64,000 nucleotides of DNA, from NCBI RefSeq assembly GCF_000260715.1, contig NC_017834.1:992001-1056000 (forward strand), in the 5' to 3' direction. Origin of the DNA: Bifidobacterium animalis subsp. animalis ATCC 25527 (GTDB taxonomy: Bacteria; Actinomycetota; Actinomycetes; Actinomycetales; Bifidobacteriaceae). The position numbers were made by a program, and so were the translations under genes. This document shows positions 27,478-36,108 of the stretch, piece by piece (position 1 is the stretch's first letter; each line of letters begins with the position of its first letter). The notes below the pieces were generated by a model. The model ran no database searches, had not been told where the DNA came from, and saw only the letters and a list, made by a program, of their open reading frames with translations.

Positions 27478-30400
27478 ACACGAACCAGCTTCAACAATTC
27501 GCCGCCAACGCGCGCATCGCGTTAATGAGCGCGATTGAACCTCGGGTCCGGGAGGCGCTTGACCCCAATTCGGCGTTGCATGCCGACAATACCGCGGCAT
27601 GCAAACACCTTGCCCACAACGCCCCATCCAGCAATGACCGCCATGCGATTGATGCGTATGTGGAGGAACTCACCGAACGGTATGCGTACCGGTGGTTCAA
27701 CCGCATCATCGCATTTCGCTACATGGATGTACACGGCTACACGGTGACGCCGGTCGTCTCCTCGGCCGACCCGACGAACGTCAACGGCCTGCCCGAGATC
27801 CTCGCTGCCGCACGCCGCGGCGAATACGACGAACGCGTCTTCGGCCCCGCGATCCGCACGAACGAGGCAATCAGGCGGCGAGTCGAGGCGATCCTCGACG
27901 GCGACATCACGACCGCCGACCCGCAAGGCGCCGCCTACGGCCTGCTGATGGCCGCCGCCTGCAACTACTGGCACTCCTCGCTGCCGTTCCTGTTCGACGA
28001 GCCGAACACCATCGAAGGCGCGATAGACGTCGTCCTGATGCCGCAGAACCTGCTGGCCGACGGCTCGCCACTGCGCGAGGCGATCGGCGTGATGACGCCC
28101 AAGGCCTGCGGTGTAGACGAATTAAGCGGCAACGTCGAAATCATCGGCTGGCTCTACCAGTTCTACATCGCGCCACGCAAAGACGATGTGATGGCCGGCT
28201 TCAAAAAAGGCAAGAAAGCCGGCGCGGAGGAGATCCCCGCCGCAACACAATTGTTCACGCCCGAATGGATCGTCCGCTACCTCGTGCAGAACACCGTCGG
28301 ACGCCTATGGATGGAAAACCACCCCGATTGCGCGCTCGCGGACGGCTGGGAATACTACATCGCCCCTACCAGTGACGACGACACAGCGAAACTCACGGTC
28401 AGCTCCCCCGAAGAGCTCACCGTATGCGACCCCGCATGCGGTTCGGGACACATGCTCACGTACGCGTTCGACCTGCTCTACGAGATCTATGAGGACGAAG
28501 GGTATGCGCCATCCGACATCCCCGGCCTCATCCTCGACCACAACCTCTTCGGCATGGAAATCGACGAACGCGCCGCACAACTCGCCGCGTTCGCGTTGAC
28601 GATGAAGGCACGCGGACGCTCACGCCGCTTCTTCCGCAAGCAGATACAGCCACACATCGAACAGATCAAGAAGCTCCAGTTCAGCGAAGAGGAAACCGAA
28701 GAACTCAACGAACTGTATGACGTCACGTTGTCATCCGAGACCTGGAACACGTACGCCAACGCGAACGTGTTCGGCTCCCTCATCCAACCCGACACGATGC
28801 TTGCCACGGTCTGCGACAACAACGACGAGCCGGAGTCACTGGCATTATATGCAGCGGACCTCATCGAACGCGGCAACCGCGTCCTCGAACAGACCCGCTA
28901 TCTGAGCCGCACCTACGCCGCGGTCGCCGGCAATCCGCCATACATGGGTGGCAAGAACATGAGCACCCAGCTCAAGAAGTATGTCGAAGAGCACTACCCG
29001 AAAGGCAAATCCGACCTGTTCGCCGCATTCATGCTCAGATGCATGCAGCTGGTGCCACAACATGGCATGGTCGGCATGATCACCATGCAGTCATGGATGT
29101 TCCTGACATCCTTCGAGGACCTGCGCACCACATTGCTGCATGCCATGCATATCGATACGATGGCGCATCTGGGTGCTGGGGCATTCGACAGCATCGGCGG
29201 AGAAGTCGTCTCGACAACAGCCTTCACGATGAGCAAGAGCAACGATGACCATCGCGGCGCCTATATCCGCTTGGTTGACATCAAAGGCGACCACGAACAG
29301 TCCGAAGCCTGCCAAGCCACCATCAAGCATGACAAAGCGTTGATGTTTGAGGTGGATCAGCAGGAGTTCGCCCAGATTCCCGGCTCCCCCATCGTCTACT
29401 GGCTGCCAGAAGCAGTATTGAACACCTTCAATGAGGGGAAACCACTTTCTGAAATAGCACAACCTCGGCAAGGGCTGGCGACTGCCGACAACAATCGTTT
29501 TGTCCGCGAATGGTGGGAGGTCAGCCAAAACAGAATCAGCTTGAACTGCGACAGCCTGCAATCCGCAGCAGCAAGCGGTGCTAAATGGTTCCCCTACAAT
29601 AAAGGTGGCGACTTCCGCAAATGGTACGGCAATCAAGAGTTCGTCGTCAACTGGGCGAATGATGGGCAGGAGTTAAGGGATTTCAGACCTCGTTCTGTGA
29701 TTCGAAATCCCTCCTTCTACTTCCAATCAGCCGTGTCTTGGTCAAATGTTTCCTCAGGTATGCCATCATTCCGCTATTATCCGGAAGGGTTCATCTTCAG
29801 CCACGTCGGTGACTGCCTTTTTGGTGACAAAGACATATTGCAACAATTGCAATCCCTATGCAACTCAAGCTACATGAAAGCATTACTGTCAGCAATAGCT
29901 CCCACACTTCATTTCGAAGTCGGACAGATTGCTACTATACCAGTACACTGTTTGTCTAATGCAGTGAAAGCAAACCTTCATTTACTGATTGAGGCATCTC
30001 GGAAAGACTGGGATGGTTTTGAAACAGCTTGGTCATTCCAATCAAATCTCTTAATAGAAAACGACACAACAATATCCTCTCAGATTCAATCACTTGGCTC
30101 AGTGTGGACAGAGCTCAGTCGGCAACAATGTGAACATGAGATAGAGAACAACCGTCTTGTAGCAGAAGCTTATGGCATCGAAGACGATGTGCCGATTGAC
30201 GTGCCTCTCGAACGCGTATCCCTCAAACGCAACAAAGCGTTCGCCTATCCGAAGGCGAGCCCCGAGGAGCGCGATGAGCTCTTCACGCTCGATCTGATCA
30301 AAGAACTCATCTCGTATGCGGTCGGCTGCATGTTCGGACGCTATTCGCTCGACGAGCCCGGCCTCATCCTCGCGTCGCAAGGCGAGACGATGGACGATTT

Positions 30401-31094
30401 CCATGCGAAGGTGCCGGATCCGTCGTTCGAACCCGATGCGGACAATGTGATCCCGATGTGCGAAGGCGACTATTTCGAGGATGACATCGTCGCGCGGTTC
30501 CGCAAGTTCATCGCGGTCGCATTCGGCGCCGAGCATCTTGAGGAGAACATCGCATACATCGAACAGGTCTTGGGCAAATCGTTGCGCAAGTATTTCCTCA
30601 ACGATTTCTACAACGACCATGTGAAGATGTATTCGAATCGCCCGATCTACTGGCAGTATGCGAGCCGCACCGACAACAAAGGCGCGTTCAAGGCGCTCGT
30701 GTACCTGCACCGCTACACGCCATCGACGACGAGCACGGTGCTCGCGTATCTGCGCGACTACATCGCGCGCGTCTCCGGGTATGCTGAGATGCTCGAGCGG
30801 CCGGAGGAAGCCACGAATACGGGATCAGCAGGAAAAAGAACCAAGGCCAAGACGGCCAAGGACCTGCGCGAGGCGGACAGGCTACGCAAGATCGTCAACG
30901 AATGCAAGGCATACGAGGATGACGTGCTCTACCCGTTGGCGACACGCAACATGCCGATCGACCTCGACGACGGCGTGCTCGTCAACTATCTGCGCATGGG
31001 CAAGGCGGTGCGCGCGATCCCCGCGATCGAGAAGAAACGCAAGGACGTCGAGACATGGGAATGGCCCGTGCACCCATTGGGCGCAGAACGGTAG
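27474..31094 (+). CDS. pglX: BREX-1 adenine-specific DNA methyltransferase PglX
   Basis: N6-adenine methyltransferase that marks host DNA at one strand of a non-palindromic site and gives the system its specificity (1,206 residues). SAM-binding motif I is VCDPACGSGHMLTYAFD at about residue 318, and the catalytic NPPY is in VAGNPPYMGGKN at about 486. The N-terminal helical part (1-300) and C-terminal half (target recognition) fit the family. The segment at roughly 29,640-30,160 is AT-rich (37% GC by hand count at 30001-30060) compared with 58% at 30301-30360, suggesting replacement of the recognition region. A four-base overlap links it to brxC. Confidence 0.95.
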   Translation: MNTNQLQQFAANARIALMSAIEPRVREALDPNSALHADNTAACKHLAHNAPSSNDRHAIDAYVEELTERYAYRWFNRIIAFRYMDVHGYTVTPVVSSADPTNVNGLPEILAAARRGEYDERVFGPAIRTNEAIRRRVEAILDGDITTADPQGAAYGLLMAAACNYWHSSLPFLFDEPNTIEGAIDVVLMPQNLLADGSPLREAIGVMTPKACGVDELSGNVEIIGWLYQFYIAPRKDDVMAGFKKGKKAGAEEIPAATQLFTPEWIVRYLVQNTVGRLWMENHPDCALADGWEYYIAPTSDDDTAKLTVSSPEELTVCDPACGSGHMLTYAFDLLYEIYEDEGYAPSDIPGLILDHNLFGMEIDERAAQLAAFALTMKARGRSRRFFRKQIQPHIEQIKKLQFSEEETEELNELYDVTLSSETWNTYANANVFGSLIQPDTMLATVCDNNDEPESLALYAADLIERGNRVLEQTRYLSRTYAAVAGNPPYMGGKNMSTQLKKYVEEHYPKGKSDLFAAFMLRCMQLVPQHGMVGMITMQSWMFLTSFEDLRTTLLHAMHIDTMAHLGAGAFDSIGGEVVSTTAFTMSKSNDDHRGAYIRLVDIKGDHEQSEACQATIKHDKALMFEVDQQEFAQIPGSPIVYWLPEAVLNTFNEGKPLSEIAQPRQGLATADNNRFVREWWEVSQNRISLNCDSLQSAAASGAKWFPYNKGGDFRKWYGNQEFVVNWANDGQELRDFRPRSVIRNPSFYFQSAVSWSNVSSGMPSFRYYPEGFIFSHVGDCLFGDKDILQQLQSLCNSSYMKALLSAIAPTLHFEVGQIATIPVHCLSNAVKANLHLLIEASRKDWDGFETAWSFQSNLLIENDTTISSQIQSLGSVWTELSRQQCEHEIENNRLVAEAYGIEDDVPIDVPLERVSLKRNKAFAYPKASPEERDELFTLDLIKELISYAVGCMFGRYSLDEPGLILASQGETMDDFHAKVPDPSFEPDADNVIPMCEGDYFEDDIVARFRKFIAVAFGAEHLEENIAYIEQVLGKSLRKYFLNDFYNDHVKMYSNRPIYWQYASRTDNKGAFKALVYLHRYTPSTTSTVLAYLRDYIARVSGYAEMLERPEEATNTGSAGKRTKAKTAKDLREADRLRKIVNECKAYEDDVLYPLATRNMPIDLDDGVLVNYLRMGKAVRAIPAIEKKRKDVETWEWPVHPLGAER

Positions 31095-31150
31095 CACCTA
31101 CCGTTCGATCCGTGATTCATCAACTGTAAGAGGACAAGGTCGATACAACA

Positions 31151-33793
31151 ATGAGTGAACTGAATGCCGTCGCGGCGATGCTCGCGAAACGCTACGCCGA
31201 ACCCGGCGAGCGCGGCCGCATCGTATTCTGGCTCGACGAGAAGGGCGACTATGCCGACGATGTGCAGTCGATGTTCGGCCCCGATTCGTCATTCGAGGCG
31301 TTACGGGATATCGAGCTCATCATGGCTGCTGACACCCCGTTCGCGAACCGGCACACGATGATGATCAAGCATCCGGACCGCAAGTTCGCCGTCTACATGA
31401 CCGGTGCACAACCCGCGCCAAGTGACGACTGGCTGCTTGATATGAAGCTCGCCTACGCACCGGTCTTCTCCGCGGACCGGCTTTCGATGACCCTCACCGA
31501 GATCACACCCGACGCCCCACAGGAGACGAAGGAGCAGTGGCTCGCCATCATGCGCAGGACACCACGGTTCTTCGAGTCGAAGACGCGTATCCACAAGCTC
31601 GCCGAGCGGCTCAACGCGCAGGATGACACGCGGCGTCTGCAGGCGAAGATGATCGCCGTCCTGCTCGACCTGCCACAAGGGCAGCACAGCCTGCAGGACA
31701 TCTGGCGGGCACTGCTCACACAGGACACCGAAGATGATGACACCGGCATCCGCAAGATCGAGCGGATGGGCTTGGCGCCCTTCCACTGGGCCGGCACGGA
31801 AGCCATCTACCACTACCCCGCCTCCACGCGGAGCGAAGACAACCTCACTGTCAAGGATTTCAAACTCTGGCTGTTCGACCTTGCGTGGCACGGTTTTACC
31901 ACGAAATCCCACGATGAAAGCTACTATGCAGGCATCCAGCGCGACTTCGTCGGATGGTGCAACAATGTGCAGACCCGTGGCACGATGCGCACTCTCGCGG
32001 ATTCGGTCATGCAAGACCTCGGTATACCCGCCGAAGTGGATGAGATGGATGTCCATGCGCTCGCACAGCATGGCCTATTCCAGGCGGTCGATCAGCGGCT
32101 TATCATGCGTCTGCTCGAAAAACTCGGCAATCAATCCATCACGGACACCGATGTACAGCGTATCGCCAATGACAGGAAGACAATGCTCTGGTATGACCAA
32201 TTCGAGCATGAATACCAGGCCATCAGCGCGGCGGGCGCTTTCCGCGCGGCGTTGAGCAAGGTCGAGGATCCTATCGAGCTGCAATCCCCACAGCAGGGAT
32301 TCGAATCCTATGTCTCATACTATTATCGCGTGGATCAGGCCTACCGTCACTTCCGTATGGCGTTTGATCAGGCCCCGGATCTTGATGCAATCGCCATCAG
32401 CAATGATCTGGAAGCCGATTATGTGCGGTTCCAGCTCAATCTGGGCGCGGCTTGGCAGCGTCAGCTCAATACGATGAACGCGTGGCGAATCCCCAATGTG
32501 GCGGACCAGCAGGATTTCTTCCTCAACAAGGTTGAGAACGGCTTCCTCAAATCAGGCAAGAAAGTGGCTGTCATCATCTCCGATGCGTTGCGGTATGAGG
32601 TGGCCGAGGAGTTCACACGTCGCATCGACACAGAAAACCGGTTCACCGCATCAGTGAACGCACAGCTTGGCGTACTGCCGTCCTATACACAACTCGGCAT
32701 GGCAGCGCTGCTCCCCCATGAAAGAATCACATTCAATACGAAATCCTCCCATGCTTTGGATAATGGTCTTGTTCTGGTCGATGACCATGCCTCCAGTGGC
32801 ACCGGTAACCGTGACGCCATCCTGCAGACACGCAACGGGCATACCATCCAAGCCAAGGACCTCCTTGCGATGAACACCGGCGAAGCACGTGAACTGGTGA
32901 AATCCTGTGATGTGCTGTACATCTACCATGACGAGATCGACAAGGAAGGCGACAAAGGCGACGAAGACAAAGTATTCGGCGCATGTGAAAGCACGATCAA
33001 TACACTCATCACCATCGCGAGGAAACTGACGAACGCGAACGTCAACAACATCCTCGTCACCGCAGACCATGGGTTCCTGTACCAGCGCAGCGAACTCGAT
33101 GCGGGCGAATGGCTCAGCGAACAACCGCATGGCGACGCCGTATGGATGAGGAAGCGTCGATTCACGACGGGGGCGCATCTTATACCCAATGACGCGTTTA
33201 TGACCTTCACAGCGCAACAGGTCGGTCTGGCGAACCCGCCAGAGGAAGGCGTCACAATCCAGCTGCCGAATTCGATCCTGCGTCTACGCCATCAGGGCGA
33301 CGGCGTGAAATACGTACATGGCGGCGCGTCATTGCAAGAAGTCGTCGTACCGGTCGTCTCCATCAACAAGGGCCGTTCGGCGAGCGGCGATAGGCGCGCA
33401 GTAAACTTCACCATCCTGCAGAGCACGAATCTGATCACGACAGGACAGATCACCGTGGACTTCCTGCAGAGCGAACCGGTCGGCGGCAAGGTCCGCGAGC
33501 GCATCACCTTCGTCGGACTCTATGGCCGGGATGAGCACGGTGACTGGACGCTAATCTCGAACGAGACGCCCATCACCTTCAATTCCACGTCGAAGGAGGC
33601 AGCAAACCGGCATAACCGGGTCACGTTCATGCTCACGCCGGAGGCGGACGCCTTCAACGGGCAGCCGATCATGCTGCTGTGCCATGAGATCGTGGCGGGT
33701 TCGAGCGCGCGCAGGCTGTTGGCGCAGAAGGCGCAATTCACACTCAAGCGCGATATCCAATCAGGCGACGCCGATCTGCTGGATTGGGACTGA
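31151..33793 (+). CDS. pglZ: BREX-1 phosphatase-like protein PglZ
   Basis: An 880-residue BREX core protein of the alkaline-phosphatase superfamily; related members show metal-dependent phosphodiesterase activity. The PglZ domain lies in the middle: KVAVIISDALRYEVAEEFTR (about 471-490) supplies the first metal-binding Asp, DVLYIYHDEIDKEGDKGDED (about 589-608) and ILVTADHGFLYQRSE (about 632-646) supply further acidic and His ligands, and GGASLQEVVVPVV is the usual late block. The N-terminal 400 residues are mostly helical. It follows pglX after 56 bp, with AGAGGACAAGG ahead of the ATG somewhat distant, so initiation may be weak. Confidence 0.93.
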   Translation: MSELNAVAAMLAKRYAEPGERGRIVFWLDEKGDYADDVQSMFGPDSSFEALRDIELIMAADTPFANRHTMMIKHPDRKFAVYMTGAQPAPSDDWLLDMKLAYAPVFSADRLSMTLTEITPDAPQETKEQWLAIMRRTPRFFESKTRIHKLAERLNAQDDTRRLQAKMIAVLLDLPQGQHSLQDIWRALLTQDTEDDDTGIRKIERMGLAPFHWAGTEAIYHYPASTRSEDNLTVKDFKLWLFDLAWHGFTTKSHDESYYAGIQRDFVGWCNNVQTRGTMRTLADSVMQDLGIPAEVDEMDVHALAQHGLFQAVDQRLIMRLLEKLGNQSITDTDVQRIANDRKTMLWYDQFEHEYQAISAAGAFRAALSKVEDPIELQSPQQGFESYVSYYYRVDQAYRHFRMAFDQAPDLDAIAISNDLEADYVRFQLNLGAAWQRQLNTMNAWRIPNVADQQDFFLNKVENGFLKSGKKVAVIISDALRYEVAEEFTRRIDTENRFTASVNAQLGVLPSYTQLGMAALLPHERITFNTKSSHALDNGLVLVDDHASSGTGNRDAILQTRNGHTIQAKDLLAMNTGEARELVKSCDVLYIYHDEIDKEGDKGDEDKVFGACESTINTLITIARKLTNANVNNILVTADHGFLYQRSELDAGEWLSEQPHGDAVWMRKRRFTTGAHLIPNDAFMTFTAQQVGLANPPEEGVTIQLPNSILRLRHQGDGVKYVHGGASLQEVVVPVVSINKGRSASGDRRAVNFTILQSTNLITTGQITVDFLQSEPVGGKVRERITFVGLYGRDEHGDWTLISNETPITFNSTSKEAANRHNRVTFMLTPEADAFNGQPIMLLCHEIVAGSSARRLLAQKAQFTLKRDIQSGDADLLDWD

Positions 33794-33818
33794 AAGACAG
33801 GACAGGAAGGGATAGCCA

Positions 33819-35987
33819 ATGACCGATACCATGCAACATGAACTGAGCCCGTTGGACAGGAAGATCACCGACGTGTTCCCGCAGCACACCGTGCGCAAGG
33901 ATCTCGTCGGGGAAATCAAGGGCAATGCGGTCGTGCCCACCTATGTGCTCGAGTTCCTGCTCAGCCAGTTCGCCACGACAACCGATGCGCTCAGCATCGA
34001 ATCGGGTGTGCGACGTGTGCAGGAGATCCTCGCCCAGCATTATGTGCACCGTGATGAGGCGATGCTGATCCAGTCGAAGATCCGCGAGAAGGGGCATTAC
34101 CGGGTCATCGACAAGGTGCAGGTGACGCTCAACGAGAAGCTCGACCGGTACGAGGCGAGCTTCTCGCACCTCAACATCCGGCAGGTAGTCGTCGATCCGA
34201 ACATCGTGCAGAAGAACGAGAAGCTGCTCGTGACCGGCATCTGGTGCATCTGCCGTATCGGCTACGCGTACACGGGCGAGAAGGACGAGGTGCCGTGGCG
34301 GCTGGAAAGCCTCAAGCCGGTGCAGATGGCGACCGACGACGTGCATAACTTCATCGAGGGGCGCAAGGCGTTCTCGACGGAGGAATGGATCGATCTGATG
34401 CTGCAGTCGATCGGCTTCAACCCTGAGCTGTTCAGCGACCGAGCGAAGCTGCTGCTGCTCATACGCATGGTGCCGTTCGTCGAACGCAACTTCAACGTCG
34501 TCGAGCTCGGCCCCAAAGGCACCGGCAAGTCGCATATCTATTCGGAGTTCTCGCCGCACGGCATGCTCATCTCGGGCGGCGAGATATCGGTGGCGAAGCT
34601 GTTTGTCAACAATGCCACCGGACGGGTGGGACTCGTCGGGTTCTGGGACACGATCGCGTTCGATGAGTTCGCCGGCAGAAACAAGAAGGCCGGCAAGGAA
34701 CTCGTCGACATCATGAAGAACTACATGGCGAACAAGACATTCTCTCGCGGCGTCGAACAGATCCCCGGCGAGGCGAGCCTCGTGTTCGTCGGCAACACCG
34801 ACCATGACGTCCCCACGATGCTGCGGACGTCGGACCTGTTCGAGGCGCTGCCATCGCAATACCACGATCCGGCGTTCCTCGACCGCATCCACGTCTACAT
34901 CCCCGGCTGGGAGTTCGAGCAGATCCGTTCTGAGATGTTCACCGACGGCTATGGCTTCGTCGTCGACTATCTGGCCGAGGTGCTGCACAACCTGCGCGAC
35001 CTTGACTACAGCGACCGCTTCAACCCGTACTTCGAACTCTCGTCGTCGCTGTCCACGCGAGACAAGGACGGCATCCGCAAGACCTTCTCCGGACTGATGA
35101 AACTCATCTACCCGTCCGGCGCGGCGTCGGCCGAACAGATCGAGCCGCTGCTGCGATTGGCAATCGAGGGACGCAAACGCGTCAAGGACCAGCTGTGCCG
35201 CATCGACACGACGATGACGCCGGTCGACTTCGCCTATACGAAGGTTGGATCCGAAACGCCGATCACCGTCAGGACCTTCGAGGAGATCGACTACCCGAAA
35301 CTGTATCGGCGCCAGCACACCGATGACGCATCCGACGAGGACGACGGCACGATCCCCGAAGGCGCGTTGCCGGACAAGGACGCTGCGCTGACCGAAGACG
35401 CGCCGGAACAGCCTTTGACCGCGAAACCCACACCTTCCCCCATCGAACGCATGCAGGCACTCGCAAAACCCGGTGTGAAGGAGCTGGAGGAGAACGAACG
35501 CGGTTTCTCCTACGACAAGCTGTTCGGCCCATATGTCGCCGGCGCACAGCAGCTCGAACTGATCGATCCGTACATCCGCCTCTCCTACCAGATGAGGAAT
35601 CTGGCGGAGTTCATGGAGATGGTGCGCAGAAACTCTAATCCGCGTCAACGCGTCCACGTACATCTGATCACGAAGAAAGACGAGGAGGAGCACAAGGCGA
35701 AACGGCAACAGGAAATGCTCGAAGAGCTCAAGCACAACTACGCGCCGATGGGCGTCGACCTGACCTTCGAGTTCAATGACACGATCCACGATCGTCGTCT
35801 GTGCACTGACACCGGCTGGAAGATCACGATGGGACGCGGACTCGACATCTTCCAGCAAGGCAACGACGGCGACTGGCTCAACCCGCAGAACCGCATCCAA
35901 AAGATGCGCCGCATCAAATCCTGCACGTTCACCTACCTCAGGGATGATGACATATTGACCGATCAGGAGAAGCAGAGCAGAAACTGA
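33819..35987 (+). CDS. brxL: BrxL AAA+ ATPase with an unusual MIT_C-like C-terminal domain
   Basis: Last BREX core gene (722 residues); BrxL is a DNA-binding AAA+ ring needed for phage restriction. Walker A is GPKGTGKSHIYSEFS at about residue 230, followed by GLVGFWDTIAFDEFAG with Walker B acidic residues, and LVFVGNTDHDVPTM resembling a sensor. I do not see a Lon-type protease motif. After an acidic linker (about 505-560), residues about 565-695 resemble the phospholipase-D-fold MIT_C domain of MITD1: LFGPYVAGAQQLELIDPYIR, VHLITKK, then DTIHDRRLCTDTGWKITMGR and GLDIF. Start follows AGGAAGGG, 25 bp after pglZ. Confidence 0.9.
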   Translation: MTDTMQHELSPLDRKITDVFPQHTVRKDLVGEIKGNAVVPTYVLEFLLSQFATTTDALSIESGVRRVQEILAQHYVHRDEAMLIQSKIREKGHYRVIDKVQVTLNEKLDRYEASFSHLNIRQVVVDPNIVQKNEKLLVTGIWCICRIGYAYTGEKDEVPWRLESLKPVQMATDDVHNFIEGRKAFSTEEWIDLMLQSIGFNPELFSDRAKLLLLIRMVPFVERNFNVVELGPKGTGKSHIYSEFSPHGMLISGGEISVAKLFVNNATGRVGLVGFWDTIAFDEFAGRNKKAGKELVDIMKNYMANKTFSRGVEQIPGEASLVFVGNTDHDVPTMLRTSDLFEALPSQYHDPAFLDRIHVYIPGWEFEQIRSEMFTDGYGFVVDYLAEVLHNLRDLDYSDRFNPYFELSSSLSTRDKDGIRKTFSGLMKLIYPSGAASAEQIEPLLRLAIEGRKRVKDQLCRIDTTMTPVDFAYTKVGSETPITVRTFEEIDYPKLYRRQHTDDASDEDDGTIPEGALPDKDAALTEDAPEQPLTAKPTPSPIERMQALAKPGVKELEENERGFSYDKLFGPYVAGAQQLELIDPYIRLSYQMRNLAEFMEMVRRNSNPRQRVHVHLITKKDEEEHKAKRQQEMLEELKHNYAPMGVDLTFEFNDTIHDRRLCTDTGWKITMGRGLDIFQQGNDGDWLNPQNRIQKMRRIKSCTFTYLRDDDILTDQEKQSRN

Positions 35988-36108
35988 CGCCGCTGACCCT
36001 ATGAAACGCCATCATGTCGTGCATCGCAGGTGGGAGGCGGCGCTCAATGATGGCAGTCCATCAATGGGCATGACAATATACAGGAACCATGAATCCACGG
36101 GAGCAACG

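Noticed and set aside
33744..35900. 718-codon open frame on the strand opposite brxL
   Set aside because: Shadow of a high-GC gene; its product is Val/Arg/Asp-rich, matches no family and overlaps brxL completely.
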